Positions 26,595 to 35,895 of a DNA stretch of 64,000 nucleotides are shown here, piece after piece. The notes under the pieces were generated by a model. That model was not told the origin of the DNA and searched no databases. It saw nothing but the letters and a program-made list of their open reading frames with translations. A program made the translations under genes and the position numbers. Position 1 is the stretch's first letter, and the number at the start of each line of letters is the position of its first letter. The DNA is from Pseudomonas protegens CHA0 (GTDB lineage: Bacteria; Pseudomonadota; Gammaproteobacteria; Pseudomonadales; Pseudomonadaceae): contig NC_021237.1 of assembly GCF_000397205.1 (NCBI RefSeq), forward strand, positions 2,853,001-2,917,000, written 5' to 3'.

Positions 26595-29500
26595 GGGTGT
26601 TTTCTCCAGCAACAGCGGATTGGGGACGGCGGCCGTGGACCAGGCTGAAGACCACGGGGACAAAGATCAGGGTGGCCACGGTGGCGAGGAGCAGCCCGCC
26701 GATCACCGCGCGGCCCAGGGGCGCGTTTTGCTCTTCGGAAAGGGCCAGGGGCAGCATGCCGATGATCATCGCCAGGGCGGTCATGCACACCGGGCGAAAG
26801 CGCGTGTAGCCGGCTTCCAGCGCGGCCTTGAGGGCATCGCCATGTGCCGCCAGGCGCTCGCGGCAAAAACTCACCACCAGGATCGAGTTGGCGGTGGCCA
26901 CCCCCATGCACAGGATGGCCCCGGTCAGCGCCGGCACCGACAGCGAGGTGCCACTCAAGAACAGCATCCACACGATCCCGGCCAGGGCTGCCGGCAGCGC
27001 GGTGATGATCACGAACGGATCGACCCAGGACTGGAAGTTGACCACGATCAGCAGGTAGATCAGCACCACCGCTCCCAGCAGGCCCAGGCTCAGGCCGCTG
27101 AAGGCTTCGTGCAGGGCGTCGATCTGCCCGTGCAGGCTGACCGTGGCGCCCTTGGGTCGCAGGGCCGCAGCGTCGTCCAGAACCTTTTGCATGTCGTGGG
27201 CCACGGCGCCCAGGTCGCGGCCCTGCACGTTGGCGTACAGGTCCAGTGTGGGCTGGATGTTGTAGTGGCTGACCACCGCCGGGCTCTCGACCCGGGAGAT
27301 GTCCGCCAGGCCGCCGAGGATCTGCGACTGGCCGTTGCTGCCGGTCACCGGCAGCGCTTCCAGGGCCGGCAGGCTGTCCAGGCGGTACTGCGGGGTAGCC
27401 GCGACGATGGAATAGGACACGCCGTTCTTCGGGTTGAGCCAGAAGGTCGGCGCCACCTGGGAACTGCCGGCCAAGGACGCCACCATGCTGTTGGTTACGT
27501 CACGCTCGGTGATGCCCAGGCCATTGGCCCGCAGGCGATCGACCTTGACCTGCAAGGACGGGTAGCCGGTGGACTGCTGGATCCGCAGGTCGGCAATGCC
27601 CGGCACATGTTGCAGGCGCCGTTGCAGTTCCAGGGCGTAGGCGCGGTTGGCCGCGGCGTCGGGCCCGGAGATTTTCACGTCCAGGGGGGCCGGGGCGCCG
27701 AAGTTGAGGATCTGGCTGCTGATGTCTGCCGGCAGGAAGGCGAACTGGCTGCCGGGGAAGCTTTCCGGCAAGGCTTCACGCAGCTGTTTTACATAGTCGG
27801 CGCTGGGGGCGTGGCCGGGTTTGAGGGTGACCTGGATATCACCGTCCTGGGGGCCGATGGTGCCGCTGTTGCTGTAGGCCATGTCGATGCCGCTCAAGGG
27901 GATGCCGATGTTGTCGATGATGCTGTCCAGTTGCTCGGCCGGAATCACTTCGCGAATCCGCGCTTCGATGCGGTCGAAGGCCGCCGCGCTTTCCTCGATC
28001 CGCGTGCCCAGGGGCAGCCGTACGTGCAGGGCCAGGGCCCCGGCGTCGGTGGCGGGGAAGAAGTCCTGGCCCAGGCTCGGCAGCAGGGCGAAGGAGGCCA
28101 GCACGCAGGCAAGAAAGCCGAGGATGAAGGTCTTGCGCCGGCCCAGGGCCAGGTGCAGCAGGCCGTGGTAGGTGTCGCGCACGCTGGAGAAACGCGCCTC
28201 GAAACCCTGTTGAAAGGCCAATAGCCCGCGCACCAGGGCATTGCGCGGCTTGGCATGCTGTTCGCCTTCGTGATGGTTGATGAAGGCATCTTCCGGGTGA
28301 TGCCCCGGACCTGCTTCCGGCGTATGGGGCTTGAGCAGGTACATGGCCAGTGTGGGCACCAGGGTCCGCGAGAGGATGAACGAGCTGGCCATGGCGAAGA
28401 TCACCGCCAGGGCCATGGGCCGGAACAGGTAGCCGGCGATGCCCTGCAGCAGGAACATCGGCACGAAGACGATGCAGATGCACAGCAGCGAGACGAAGGC
28501 CGGGCCGACGATCTGCCTGGCGCCGTCGAGGATGGCCTGCTTGACCGCCTTGCCCTGCTCCAGGTGCCAGTTGATGTTCTCGATGGTCACGGTGGCGTCG
28601 TCCACCAGGATCCCCACCGCCAGGGCCAGGCCGCCCAGGGTCATCACATTCAGGGTCTGGCCGCTGAGCGCCAGCAGGGCAATGGCCGAGAGCACCGCCA
28701 GGGGAATCGAGGCGGCGATGATCAGTGTGGAGCGCCAGCTGCCGAGGAACAGCAGGATCATCGCGCTGGTCAGCAGGGCGGCGATGATGCCTTCCTGGGC
28801 CACGCTGCCCACCGACTGCTTGACGAACACCGAGGCGTCCCCCAGCAGTGAGGTCTTCAGCGCTGGCGGCAGGGTCTCATTGATGCGCGGCAGCATCTGG
28901 CGGATGCCGTCGACGATCGACAGGGTGGAGATGTTGCCGTTCTTCAGGGCCGGCATCAGCACCGCGCGGCGTCCGTCGACCCGCACGATGTTGGTCTGCG
29001 GCGGCGAGCCGTCGCGCACGTGGGCCACCTGGCCGATGGTGATCAGCGCGCCGTCCACGGTCTTGATCGGCAGGTCGTTGAGCTCCTCGATGGCGGTCGG
29101 GCTGTTGTTCAGCAGCACCGTGTATTCATCGCTGCCCAGCTTGGCGGTGCCCACCGGGATGATCTGGTTCTGCGCCGCCAGGGCATTGCCCACGTCCTGG
29201 GCCGACAGGCCCTTGGCGGCCAGGGCTTGCGGGTCCAGGTCGAGGGTGATCTGGCGCTGCTTGCCGCCCATGGGGGTGGGCATGGCCAGGCCGGGCAGGG
29301 CGCTCAGGGGCAGGCGGATGTTGTTCTGCACCAGGTCGCGGATCTTCGCCTCCGACAGGGTCGGGCTGGAAAACGCCATCTGCAGGATCGGCACCGTCGA
29401 GGCGCTGTAGTTGAGGATCAGCGGCGGGGTGATGCCCGGCGGCATCTGCTTGAGCACGGTTTGTGACACCGCGGTCACCTGGGCGTTGGCGGTGCGGATA

Positions 29501-29805
29501 TCGACCCCGGGCTGGAAGAAGATCTTGACGATGCCCATGCCCGGCAGCGACTGCGACTCGATGTGCTGGATGTCGTTGACCGTGGTGCTCAGGGAGCGCT
29601 CGTAGGTGTAGATCACCCGCCCGGCCATGGCGTCCGGCGACAGGCCGTTGTACTGCCAGACCACCGCCACCACCGGGATGCCGATATCCGGGAACACGTC
29701 GGTGGGGGTACGCAGGGCCGCCAGGGGCCCGATGATGCAGATGAATATCGCCAGCACGATGAACGTGTAGGGCTTGAGCAGTGCGGTCTTGACCAGCCCG
29801 AGCAT
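26584..29805 (-). CDS. RND-family efflux permease (HAE1-like)
   Basis: 1073 aa starting MLGLVKTALLKPYTFIVLAIFIC with TCGGAGG upstream. The twelve-helix RND layout is evident, with large periplasmic loops after TM1 and TM7. TM4 has the proton-relay pair in GILVDDATVTIENI, as in multidrug rather than CzcA-type metal pumps. The insert LKPHTPEAGPGHHPEDAFINHHEGEQH near residue 490-515 is His-rich. The substrate is unknown. It is the first gene of a permease-adaptor-channel operon, the reverse of the common adaptor-first order. Confidence 0.93.
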   Translation of the reverse strand: MLGLVKTALLKPYTFIVLAIFICIIGPLAALRTPTDVFPDIGIPVVAVVWQYNGLSPDAMAGRVIYTYERSLSTTVNDIQHIESQSLPGMGIVKIFFQPGVDIRTANAQVTAVSQTVLKQMPPGITPPLILNYSASTVPILQMAFSSPTLSEAKIRDLVQNNIRLPLSALPGLAMPTPMGGKQRQITLDLDPQALAAKGLSAQDVGNALAAQNQIIPVGTAKLGSDEYTVLLNNSPTAIEELNDLPIKTVDGALITIGQVAHVRDGSPPQTNIVRVDGRRAVLMPALKNGNISTLSIVDGIRQMLPRINETLPPALKTSLLGDASVFVKQSVGSVAQEGIIAALLTSAMILLFLGSWRSTLIIAASIPLAVLSAIALLALSGQTLNVMTLGGLALAVGILVDDATVTIENINWHLEQGKAVKQAILDGARQIVGPAFVSLLCICIVFVPMFLLQGIAGYLFRPMALAVIFAMASSFILSRTLVPTLAMYLLKPHTPEAGPGHHPEDAFINHHEGEQHAKPRNALVRGLLAFQQGFEARFSSVRDTYHGLLHLALGRRKTFILGFLACVLASFALLPSLGQDFFPATDAGALALHVRLPLGTRIEESAAAFDRIEARIREVIPAEQLDSIIDNIGIPLSGIDMAYSNSGTIGPQDGDIQVTLKPGHAPSADYVKQLREALPESFPGSQFAFLPADISSQILNFGAPAPLDVKISGPDAAANRAYALELQRRLQHVPGIADLRIQQSTGYPSLQVKVDRLRANGLGITERDVTNSMVASLAGSSQVAPTFWLNPKNGVSYSIVAATPQYRLDSLPALEALPVTGSNGQSQILGGLADISRVESPAVVSHYNIQPTLDLYANVQGRDLGAVAHDMQKVLDDAAALRPKGATVSLHGQIDALHEAFSGLSLGLLGAVVLIYLLIVVNFQSWVDPFVIITALPAALAGIVWMLFLSGTSLSVPALTGAILCMGVATANSILVVSFCRERLAAHGDALKAALEAGYTRFRPVCMTALAMIIGMLPLALSEEQNAPLGRAVIGGLLLATVATLIFVPVVFSLVHGRRPQSAVAGENTHVA

Positions 29806-30034
29806 GCCGAAAACCTCCGAGGGAGTGGGGTTGCAAACCTCGGCAGCCTGCAGCGACCCACCTAACACGCGGCTTTCAGCCAGGTGAAGGAAGTTTTAGG
29901 TAAGGCCTGTATTTCCTTTCATGTGGATTCATTTGTTCTCGCACCGGGGCCTCGACAAGCTTGGTGGCCATCGGCGCAGGGTATTTTTCCGGGCTTGCGC
30001 CGCACTCATGACTGTCATTTGCGAGGTTTCGTCC

Positions 30035-30439
30035 ATGTCCCTCAAACCCTTGTTGCTGCTGCCGGGCCTGGGCCTGGTGTGCCTGCTTTCGGCCTGTGCC
30101 GGGCCGCTGCCCAAGGCCGATCCTCAGCAGGCCTGGATCGATCTTGCTCCTGAGTCGCCGAACGACTTGCTGGCCGACAGCGTCGATGGCCAGCGCCTGA
30201 ACGATGGCCGCTATTTCCAGGTCAGCCCCGGCCAGCACCGCTTGCGGATGGCCTTGCTGCAAGGGGCCAACGGCAACTCGGCGCAACCCGACTGCCTGGG
30301 GCGCCTGGACTATGCCGGGTTCCAGGCGGGGGGGCATTACCGACTGGTGGAGTCCAGCCAGGGCCAGGACGTCAGCGCCGCTCTGCTGGACGCCCAGGGC
30401 CGGCAGGTGGCCCAGAGCCGGCCGTTCAGTTGCCTGTAG
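30035..30439 (+). CDS. Small lipoprotein, first of a tandem paralogous pair
   Basis: 134 aa starting MSLKPLLLLPGLGLVCLLSACAGPLPKADP; lipobox LSAC. GAGGT lies 7 bp upstream. The mature domain contains NDLLADSVDGQRLNDGRYFQVSPGQHRLRM and HYRLVESSQGQDVSAALLDAQGRQVA, nearly colinear with the next gene. DGRYFQV.PG.HRL recalls PEGA-like surface or envelope domains. Two further cysteines may pair. Function unknown. Divergent from the RND operon. Confidence 0.78.
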   Translation: MSLKPLLLLPGLGLVCLLSACAGPLPKADPQQAWIDLAPESPNDLLADSVDGQRLNDGRYFQVSPGQHRLRMALLQGANGNSAQPDCLGRLDYAGFQAGGHYRLVESSQGQDVSAALLDAQGRQVAQSRPFSCL

Positions 30440-30471
30440 GGCTTCTTTTTTCATTGCCAAGGTAGATTTTT

Positions 30472-30882
30472 ATGACACTCAAACCGCTGCTGCTGATACC
30501 CGTCCTGGGCCTCGCGTGCCTGCTCGGCGCTTGCGCCGGGCCCATGCCCCGGCCCGATCCCAGCGAGGCCTGGATCGGCCTGCAGGAAGAGGCGCCCAAC
30601 GACCTGATGGCCGAACGGGTGGACGGGCAGAAGATCGACGATGGTCGCTATTTCCAGGTCAAGCCCGGTGCTCACCGCCTGGACGTGACCCTGTTTGAAG
30701 AGAACGTCGGCGACTCCAACCAGCAAGACTGCGACGGCCACATCAGCTACGGCGGCTTCAAGGCCGGGGAGCATTACACACTGGTGGAGTCGAGCCTGGG
30801 GAACGAGGTGTCGGCGCGCCTGTATGACGCCAAGGGCAAGCAGGTAGCCAGTACCCACGACTTCAATTGCATGCCCGGCTGA
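30472..30882 (+). CDS. Small lipoprotein, second of a tandem paralogous pair
   Basis: 136 aa; lipobox LLGAC after MTLKPLLLIPVLGLACLLGAC. It aligns along its full length with the preceding gene (NDLMAERVDGQKIDDGRYFQVKPGAHRLDV; GEHYTLVESSLGNEVSARLYDAKGKQVAS), so the two arose by duplication. The spacing of 32 bp suggests co-transcription. Function unknown; envelope location is predicted. Confidence 0.78.
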   Translation: MTLKPLLLIPVLGLACLLGACAGPMPRPDPSEAWIGLQEEAPNDLMAERVDGQKIDDGRYFQVKPGAHRLDVTLFEENVGDSNQQDCDGHISYGGFKAGEHYTLVESSLGNEVSARLYDAKGKQVASTHDFNCMPG

Positions 30883-31005
30883 CGGGGCTGTTTACCGCGC
30901 TCAAACAAGGACATTTCGCTCACCACAAAGAGACGGGCCTGACTTCAGACCCATGGCGAGCCAGGGGATGATAGGGGCCTGTCTCCCAGCAAACGGGCGT
31001 GCGTC

Positions 31006-32022
31006 ATGAAGCAAGAGGCTGAAGCGGCGATCTCTTCCACCGAAGTGGCATTTGGCGAAGTGGCGCAAATGATCACCGCCGCGCGGCAGCGGGCAGTGCG
31101 CGCGGTGAATACTGAACTGGTGGAGCTGTATTGGCAGGTCGGGGCCTATATCAGCCGCAAGATCGAGGCGGCGGAGTGGGGTGATGGCGTGGTCCGGCAA
31201 TTGGCGGATTACCTGGCGCGGCAGCAGCCGGGCCTGCGGGGTTTTACCCGGGCAAACCTGTTTCGCATGCGCCAGTTTTATGAGGCCTATCGTGCTGACG
31301 AGAAAGTCGCACCACTGGTGCGACAATTGTCCTGGAGCCACCATCTGGTGGTGATGGGACAGAGCAAAGGGCCCAGTGAACGTGAGTTCTACCTGCGCTT
31401 GGCGGTCCAGGAACAATGGTCACGCAGAGAACTGGAACGGCAGATCAAATCCGCGCTGTTCGAACGCACGCTGACCCGCCCGGCCAATGCCTCGGCAACC
31501 TTGAAGCAGGCCCGTCCCGAGGCCCTGAAGGTCTTCAAGGATGCCTACATGGTGGAGTTTCTCGGCCTGGCCCAGGGGCATGACGAAGCCGACCTGCACC
31601 AGGGGCTTCTGCGCCAACTCAAGGATTTCCTGATCGAGATGGGGCGCGACTTCTGCTTTGTCGCTTCAGGCTATCCGCTGCAGGTCGGCGGGCGCGATTT
31701 CGCCCTGGACCTGCTGCTGTTCCATCGCGGGTTGAATTGCCTGGTGGCCGTTGAGCTCAAGGTCGGGCGCTTCGAGCCGGAGTACCTGGGCAAGCTGGAC
31801 TTCTACCTGGAGGCCCTGGATCGCCAGGTGCGCAAGCCCCACGAGAATCCGGCCCTGGGCGTGTTGCTCTGTGCCAGCAAGGAGGACGAGGTGGTGGAAT
31901 ATGCCCTCAACCGCTCCCTGTCGCCGGCGCTGATCGCCGAGTACCGGACCCAGTTGCCGGACAAGCAACTGCTGCAGGCCAAGCTGCAGGAGTTCTATGC
32001 CCTGGACACCCAGGCGCGGTGA
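31006..32022 (+). CDS. DUF1016/YhcG-family PDDEXK nuclease-like protein
   Basis: 338 aa. The N-terminal DUF1016_N region is clear (AVRAVNTELVELYWQVGAYISRKIE...FTRANLFRMRQFYEAY...LSWSHHLVVM). The C-terminal half has the nuclease core GGRDFALDLLLFHRGLNCLVAVELKVGRFEPEYLGKLDFYLEAL, with Asp, Glu and Lys in PDDEXK positions. YhcG proteins are often near restriction or mobile genes. Here it stands alone, with no methylase or toxin partner in sight. The upstream gap of 123 bp holds no other gene. Confidence 0.88.
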   Translation: MKQEAEAAISSTEVAFGEVAQMITAARQRAVRAVNTELVELYWQVGAYISRKIEAAEWGDGVVRQLADYLARQQPGLRGFTRANLFRMRQFYEAYRADEKVAPLVRQLSWSHHLVVMGQSKGPSEREFYLRLAVQEQWSRRELERQIKSALFERTLTRPANASATLKQARPEALKVFKDAYMVEFLGLAQGHDEADLHQGLLRQLKDFLIEMGRDFCFVASGYPLQVGGRDFALDLLLFHRGLNCLVAVELKVGRFEPEYLGKLDFYLEALDRQVRKPHENPALGVLLCASKEDEVVEYALNRSLSPALIAEYRTQLPDKQLLQAKLQEFYALDTQAR

Positions 32023-32097
32023 GTCGGGTGGCCATGGTGTCCGGGGCGCTGCACTGCCTTGGTGAGTCGAATGCCCAGCCTGGCGCCGCCCTCCGGT

Positions 32098-32436
32098 TCA
32101 TTGCGACTCACTGCCGAACCAGTCGGCCAGGCGTGCGCTGGCTTGTTCCCGGACCTCGGCGTTGATGTGGGCGGCCACTGTCACCACTGAGCCGGTCAAC
32201 AGGCCGAGATCATCCACGTACCCGGCCCCGGGGAGCAGGTCGGGGATGATGTCCAGCGGCAGTACGAAGTAACCCAGGGCGGCATAGATGGTGGTCTTGG
32301 CCCAGATCGGGGTTTGCGGCCGTTGCGCGGCGTAGTAGAGCCATAGGGCTTTCTGGATCAAGGCCCGGCCGATGCGTGAGGCGTAGCGGCCGATCTTGCG
32401 CCAGAAACAGAGTTCAAGGGACTGGGCGGTGGACAT
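32098..32436 (-). CDS. YkvA/DUF1232-family small membrane protein
   Basis: 112 aa starting MSTAQSLELCFWRKIGRYASR with AGGAG upstream; the longer in-frame ORF runs into a REP element. The DUF1232 signature is clear: KTTIYAALGYFVLPLDIIPDLLPGAGYVDDLGLL, a hydrophobic segment followed by the DxxPD..P..G..DD motif. Function unknown in the family; association with the inner membrane is expected. Confidence 0.85.
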   Translation of the reverse strand: MSTAQSLELCFWRKIGRYASRIGRALIQKALWLYYAAQRPQTPIWAKTTIYAALGYFVLPLDIIPDLLPGAGYVDDLGLLTGSVVTVAAHINAEVREQASARLADWFGSESQ

Positions 32437-32526
32437 GGCGCACTCCTGAGGGACATGGGTCCAGGTCATGGTCGCCCCCCGAGCGCTGGACCGGCAGAGG
32501 CCAATATTTCCCCGGTCGTTCTCAGC

Positions 32527-32672
32527 GTAGGAGCCGGCTTGCCGGCGAAAGGGCCGGACCAGGCGCCGTGAATCTTGCTTCAGGACAGGGGCGCCTGTGA
32601 GTACGCCTTCGCTGGCAAGCCAGCTCCTACGTGTGGGGCGTACACGGTGCTGCAGGAGCCGGCTGGCGAAGG
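32527..32672. repeat. REP doublet plus extra single arm
   Basis: GTAGGAGCCGGCTTGCCGG at 32527 closes with AAGCCAGCTCCTAC at 32630. A further degenerate arm (GCAGGAGCCGGCTGGCGAAG) sits at about 32652-32671, next to the 3' end of the TauE-like gene. Confidence 0.85.
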
Positions 32673-32674
32673 GG

Positions 32675-33502
32675 TCAAGGGGCAATCAGCCCCAGGGCGC
32701 CGCCGGCCAGCAGCAGGGCAGCGAGGATCCCGGTAATGGCGAACAGCTGTTGCAGCCGCGGGCCGGCCAGGTGGCTGGCTACCTGGCGTCCCAGCACCAG
32801 CCCCAGGACCGCCCCCAGGGCAAAGGGCGCGCCCACCGCCCAGTGCATGATCCCGCTGAGGCTGGCGGTGACCACGCTGCCCAGGGAGACCAGGGCGATC
32901 ACCGCCAGTGAGGTGGCGACGATGCTCTTGCTGTCCAGGTTGGTGTAGCGGCTCAGGGCCGGGATGATGATGAAGCCGCCACCCACCCCCAGCAGCCCGG
33001 AAAGCAGCCCCGAGAGCATCCCGGTGAAGGTCAGCGCCCGGGCGCAGGGCAGGGTCCAGCGCAGGCGGCCCTGGGCCGGGTTGAGCACGCAGGGCATGAA
33101 GGCCGGGCGCGGCGCCGGCTGGCCCTGTTTCAGTTCCAGGCTGGCTTTGCGCAGGATGCGCCCGCAGGCGTACAGCAGCACCAGGGAGAACAGCAGCGCC
33201 AGCGGCAGGTTGGGCAGGCGGTGGGCCAGCCACAGGCCCAGCGGCGCCATGAGGATGCCGATGCCGGCCACGAAGCCCGCCGCGCGGTAGCGCACGATGC
33301 CCTGGCGCAAGCCCAGCACCGCGCCGACGCTGGCTGCCAGGCCCACCGCCAGCAGGCCGATGGGCGCGGCCTGGACCATGCTCAGGCCCAGGCCGAAGAC
33401 CAGGAGCGGCACGGCGAGGATGCCGCCACCGGCCCCGGTCAGGGCCAGGATCGCGCCAATGATCGCCCCCAGCCCGGCGCCCAGAAGACTGTGCTCGCTC
33501 AT
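32675..33502 (-). CDS. TauE/SafE-family sulfite/sulfur compound exporter
   Basis: 275 aa starting MSEHSLLGAGLGAIIGAILALTGAGGGILAVPLL; the start overlaps the preceding stop (ATGA). Eight hydrophobic segments and the two paired family motifs are present (GAGGGILAVPLLVFGLGL and GVGGGFIIIPALSRYTNLDSKSIVATSLA). Family members export sulfite or sulfoacetate, or carry thiosulfate-related anions. In this operon with a sulfide oxidoreductase and a persulfide dioxygenase-like protein, export of sulfite formed from sulfane sulfur is the natural role, by inference. Confidence 0.9.
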   Translation of the reverse strand: MSEHSLLGAGLGAIIGAILALTGAGGGILAVPLLVFGLGLSMVQAAPIGLLAVGLAASVGAVLGLRQGIVRYRAAGFVAGIGILMAPLGLWLAHRLPNLPLALLFSLVLLYACGRILRKASLELKQGQPAPRPAFMPCVLNPAQGRLRWTLPCARALTFTGMLSGLLSGLLGVGGGFIIIPALSRYTNLDSKSIVATSLAVIALVSLGSVVTASLSGIMHWAVGAPFALGAVLGLVLGRQVASHLAGPRLQQLFAITGILAALLLAGGALGLIAP

Positions 33503-34776
33503 GCTTTCGGGGTGTCCGTGGCCAGGGTCGGGTGGGCCAGCCATTCGTGGCCCTTGAGCATGCCGCGCCAGTACAGCGGTGGCAGGATCCGTTCCTTCAG
33601 CCACCAGGCGCGACGGGTTGGCTGGCGCCCGTCCAGCAGCCAGCGCGGGAAACTCGGAGCCAGCTTGCCGCCATAGGTGAATTCGGCGAGGACGATCTTG
33701 CCCCGTTCCACGGTCAGCGGGCAGGAACCGTAGCCGTCGTATTCGGCCAGGCGGGTCAGGCGCTTGAGGGCAACCAGCACATTGTTGGCCACCACCGGTG
33801 CCTGTTTGCGTGCCGCTGCGGCAGTCTTGGCATTGCTGGTATTGGTGGCGTCCCCCAGGCCGTGGATGTTCACGTAGCGCTTGTGGCGCAGGCTGCCCGG
33901 GTCGACGTCGATCCAGCCGGCGGCGTCCGCCAGGGGGCTCTGGCGGATGAAGTCCGGGGCGCACTGGGGAGGCACCACGTGCAGCATATCGAAGGCCCGT
34001 TCCAATGTTTCCTGGCGGCCATCGGCCAGGGTGCGGACAAAGGTCGCGCGTTTGGCCGGGCCGTTCACCGCCACCAGGTTATGGCCAAAATCCAGTTCGA
34101 TGCCGTACTTCTTCACGTATTCCATCAGCGCCGGCACGTAGTCGGCGACGCCGAACAGCACACCGCCGGCATTCAGGAAGCGCGGCTTGATCTGCCCCAG
34201 GCGGCCGTGGCGCAGCCAGTGGTCGCAGGACAGGTACATGGCCTTTTGTGGCGCTCCGGCGCACTTGATCGGCATCGGCGGCTGGCTGAACAGCGCCTCG
34301 CCCTGTTGCAGTTGCTGCACCAGTTGCCAGGTGTAGGGCGCCAGGTCGTAGCGGTAGTTGGAGGTCACGCCGTGGTTGCCCAGGGCCTGGGGCAGGCCGT
34401 CGATGGCGGCCCAGTCGAGCTTGAGCCCGGGGCAGACGATTAGTTGGTCATAGGCCAGCACCCGGCCGTCCTCCAGCACGAGGGCGTTGTGTTCCGGGTC
34501 GAAGCGGCTGACCGCGTCCTGGATCCACTTGACCCCCTGGGGCATCAGCTCGGCCATGGCGCGCTCGGTGGACTGGGCGCTGAATACTCCGGCGCCCACC
34601 AGGGTCCAGCCGGGTTGGTAATAGTGGTGCCGGGCAGGGTCGATGAGTGCCACGTCCAGGTGTGGATCGCGGGTCAAGAGGCTGGCAGCAACGGCGATGC
34701 CGGCGGCACCGCCACCGACGATCAGCACCTGGTGGCTGCCGTCGACAGTGGGCAGGGCCGGGTTGAAGGGGCGCAT
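33499..34776 (-). CDS. sqr: Sulfide:quinone oxidoreductase
   Basis: 425 aa. FAD-binding VLIVGGGAAGIAVAASLL near residue 18; YYQPGWTLVGAG, a typical SQR stretch near 52; and two redox cysteines in MPIKCAGAPQKAMYL (Cys172) and GYGSCPLTV (Cys352). These accept sulfane sulfur from sulfide and pass electrons to quinone at the inner membrane. The third cysteine of type I SQRs near residue 120 could be Cys115 (LIVCPG). Second gene of a three-gene operon between the MBL protein and the TauE-like exporter. Confidence 0.9.
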   Translation of the reverse strand: MRPFNPALPTVDGSHQVLIVGGGAAGIAVAASLLTRDPHLDVALIDPARHHYYQPGWTLVGAGVFSAQSTERAMAELMPQGVKWIQDAVSRFDPEHNALVLEDGRVLAYDQLIVCPGLKLDWAAIDGLPQALGNHGVTSNYRYDLAPYTWQLVQQLQQGEALFSQPPMPIKCAGAPQKAMYLSCDHWLRHGRLGQIKPRFLNAGGVLFGVADYVPALMEYVKKYGIELDFGHNLVAVNGPAKRATFVRTLADGRQETLERAFDMLHVVPPQCAPDFIRQSPLADAAGWIDVDPGSLRHKRYVNIHGLGDATNTSNAKTAAAARKQAPVVANNVLVALKRLTRLAEYDGYGSCPLTVERGKIVLAEFTYGGKLAPSFPRWLLDGRQPTRRAWWLKERILPPLYWRGMLKGHEWLAHPTLATDTPKA

Positions 34777-34806
34777 GGCAAGGTCTCCGTGTGGAGTAGG
34801 TAATAG

Positions 34807-35691
34807 TTATAGGGTGTTCAGGGGAATCTTCAGGTAGCTCACGCCGTTGTCCTCGGGCTCGGGGAAGTGCCCGCTGCGCATGTTGACCTGCACCGAAGGC
34901 AGGATCAGCACCGGCATGTCCAGGGTCGCGTCGCGGGCTTCGCGCATGGCCACGAAGCTGTCTTCGTCGACCCCCTGGTGAATGTGGATGTTGTTGGCGC
35001 GCTGCTCGGCGACGGTGGTCATGTACTGCAGCTCGCGGCCGTTGGGCAGGTAGTCGTGGCACATGAACAGCCGGGTGCTGGGGGGCAGGGCGAGGATCTT
35101 GCCGATCGAGCGGTACAGGGTCCGCGCGTCGGCCCCGGGGAAGTCGCAGCGGGCGGTGCCGTAGTCGGGCATGAACAGGGTGTCGCCGACAAAGGCCAGG
35201 GTTTCGTCGCCGACCTGCACCAGGTAGGTCATGCAGGCCGGGGTATGCCCCGGGGTGTGCATGGCCCGCGCGGTGAGGCCGCCGATGGCGAATTCGGCGC
35301 TGTCTTCGAGCAGCACGTCGAACTGGCTGCCGTCCCGGGCAAAGGCCGGGGCTTCGTTGAACAGCGCGCCGAAGGTCTTCTGCACCCGGGTGATCTGGTT
35401 GCCGATGGCCACCTGGGCCCCGAGCTGCGCCTTGAGGTAGGCGGCGGCCGACAGGTGGTCGGCATGCACATGGGTTTCCAGGATCCAGTCGACCCGGGCG
35501 TCCAGCTCTTTCACCCGGGCGATCAGGCGGTCGGCGGACTCGGTGTGGGTGCGGCCGGATTTCGGGTCGTAGTCCAGCACGCTGTCGATCAATGCGCAGT
35601 GGCGGCTGGCCAGGTCCATCACCAGGTAGCTGATGGTCCAGGTATGGCTGTCGAAAAAGGCTTCTACACGCAGCGTGTCGCTGATGATCAT
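34807..35691 (-). CDS. Metallo-beta-lactamase-fold persulfide dioxygenase-like protein
   Basis: 294 aa starting MIISDTLRVEAFFD with GGAG upstream; a longer in-frame ORF is rejected. The metal motif ETHVHADHLSAAAYL, the later MHTPGHTPACMTYLV and FVGDTLFMPDYGTARCDFPG fit the ETHE1/Blh group that oxidises glutathione persulfide to sulfite. It leads the operon pdo-sqr-tauE and is divergent from the FisR-type activator. A sigma-54-like promoter lies about 60 bp upstream. Confidence 0.88.
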   Translation of the reverse strand: MIISDTLRVEAFFDSHTWTISYLVMDLASRHCALIDSVLDYDPKSGRTHTESADRLIARVKELDARVDWILETHVHADHLSAAAYLKAQLGAQVAIGNQITRVQKTFGALFNEAPAFARDGSQFDVLLEDSAEFAIGGLTARAMHTPGHTPACMTYLVQVGDETLAFVGDTLFMPDYGTARCDFPGADARTLYRSIGKILALPPSTRLFMCHDYLPNGRELQYMTTVAEQRANNIHIHQGVDEDSFVAMREARDATLDMPVLILPSVQVNMRSGHFPEPEDNGVSYLKIPLNTL

Positions 35692-35750
35692 GGGGCACTC
35701 CAGGCAATGAAGGTGAGGGCAGTCTGCGCTGACGCTCGTTTCTTGAAGTG

Positions 35751-35766
35751 TCAATAAGCGTGCCAA
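35751..35766 (-). promoter_or_regulatory. Candidate sigma-54 promoter of the persulfide operon
   Basis: On the minus strand the sequence reads TTGGCACGCTTATTGA. This is TGGCACG of the -24 element, with GG ten bases from the -12 dinucleotide, which is GA instead of the usual GC. It lies 60 bp upstream of the MBL gene start and faces a sigma-54 activator gene, which supports it despite the -12 mismatch. Confidence 0.55.
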
Positions 35767-35858
35767 CCCGAAACGGCGTCGTTTGGCGCCTGTTCATTGG
35801 TCTAGACGCTTTTTCAACCCCTTGGTGATGTGTTGTCGCCAGGACTGTCACCCGAGGT

Positions 35859-35895
35859 TGGCAGTCATTTGGCAGTTGCTGGCAGAAAATGGCAG
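35859..35895. promoter_or_regulatory. Four phased TGGCAG repeats, candidate FisR upstream activating site
   Basis: TGGCAG occurs at 35859, 35870, 35880 and 35890, with periods of 11, 10 and 10 bp. All copies therefore face the same side of the helix. They lie about 95-130 bp upstream of the -24 element of the persulfide operon, the usual distance for an enhancer, and 48 bp upstream of the activator's own start. Confidence 0.5.
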
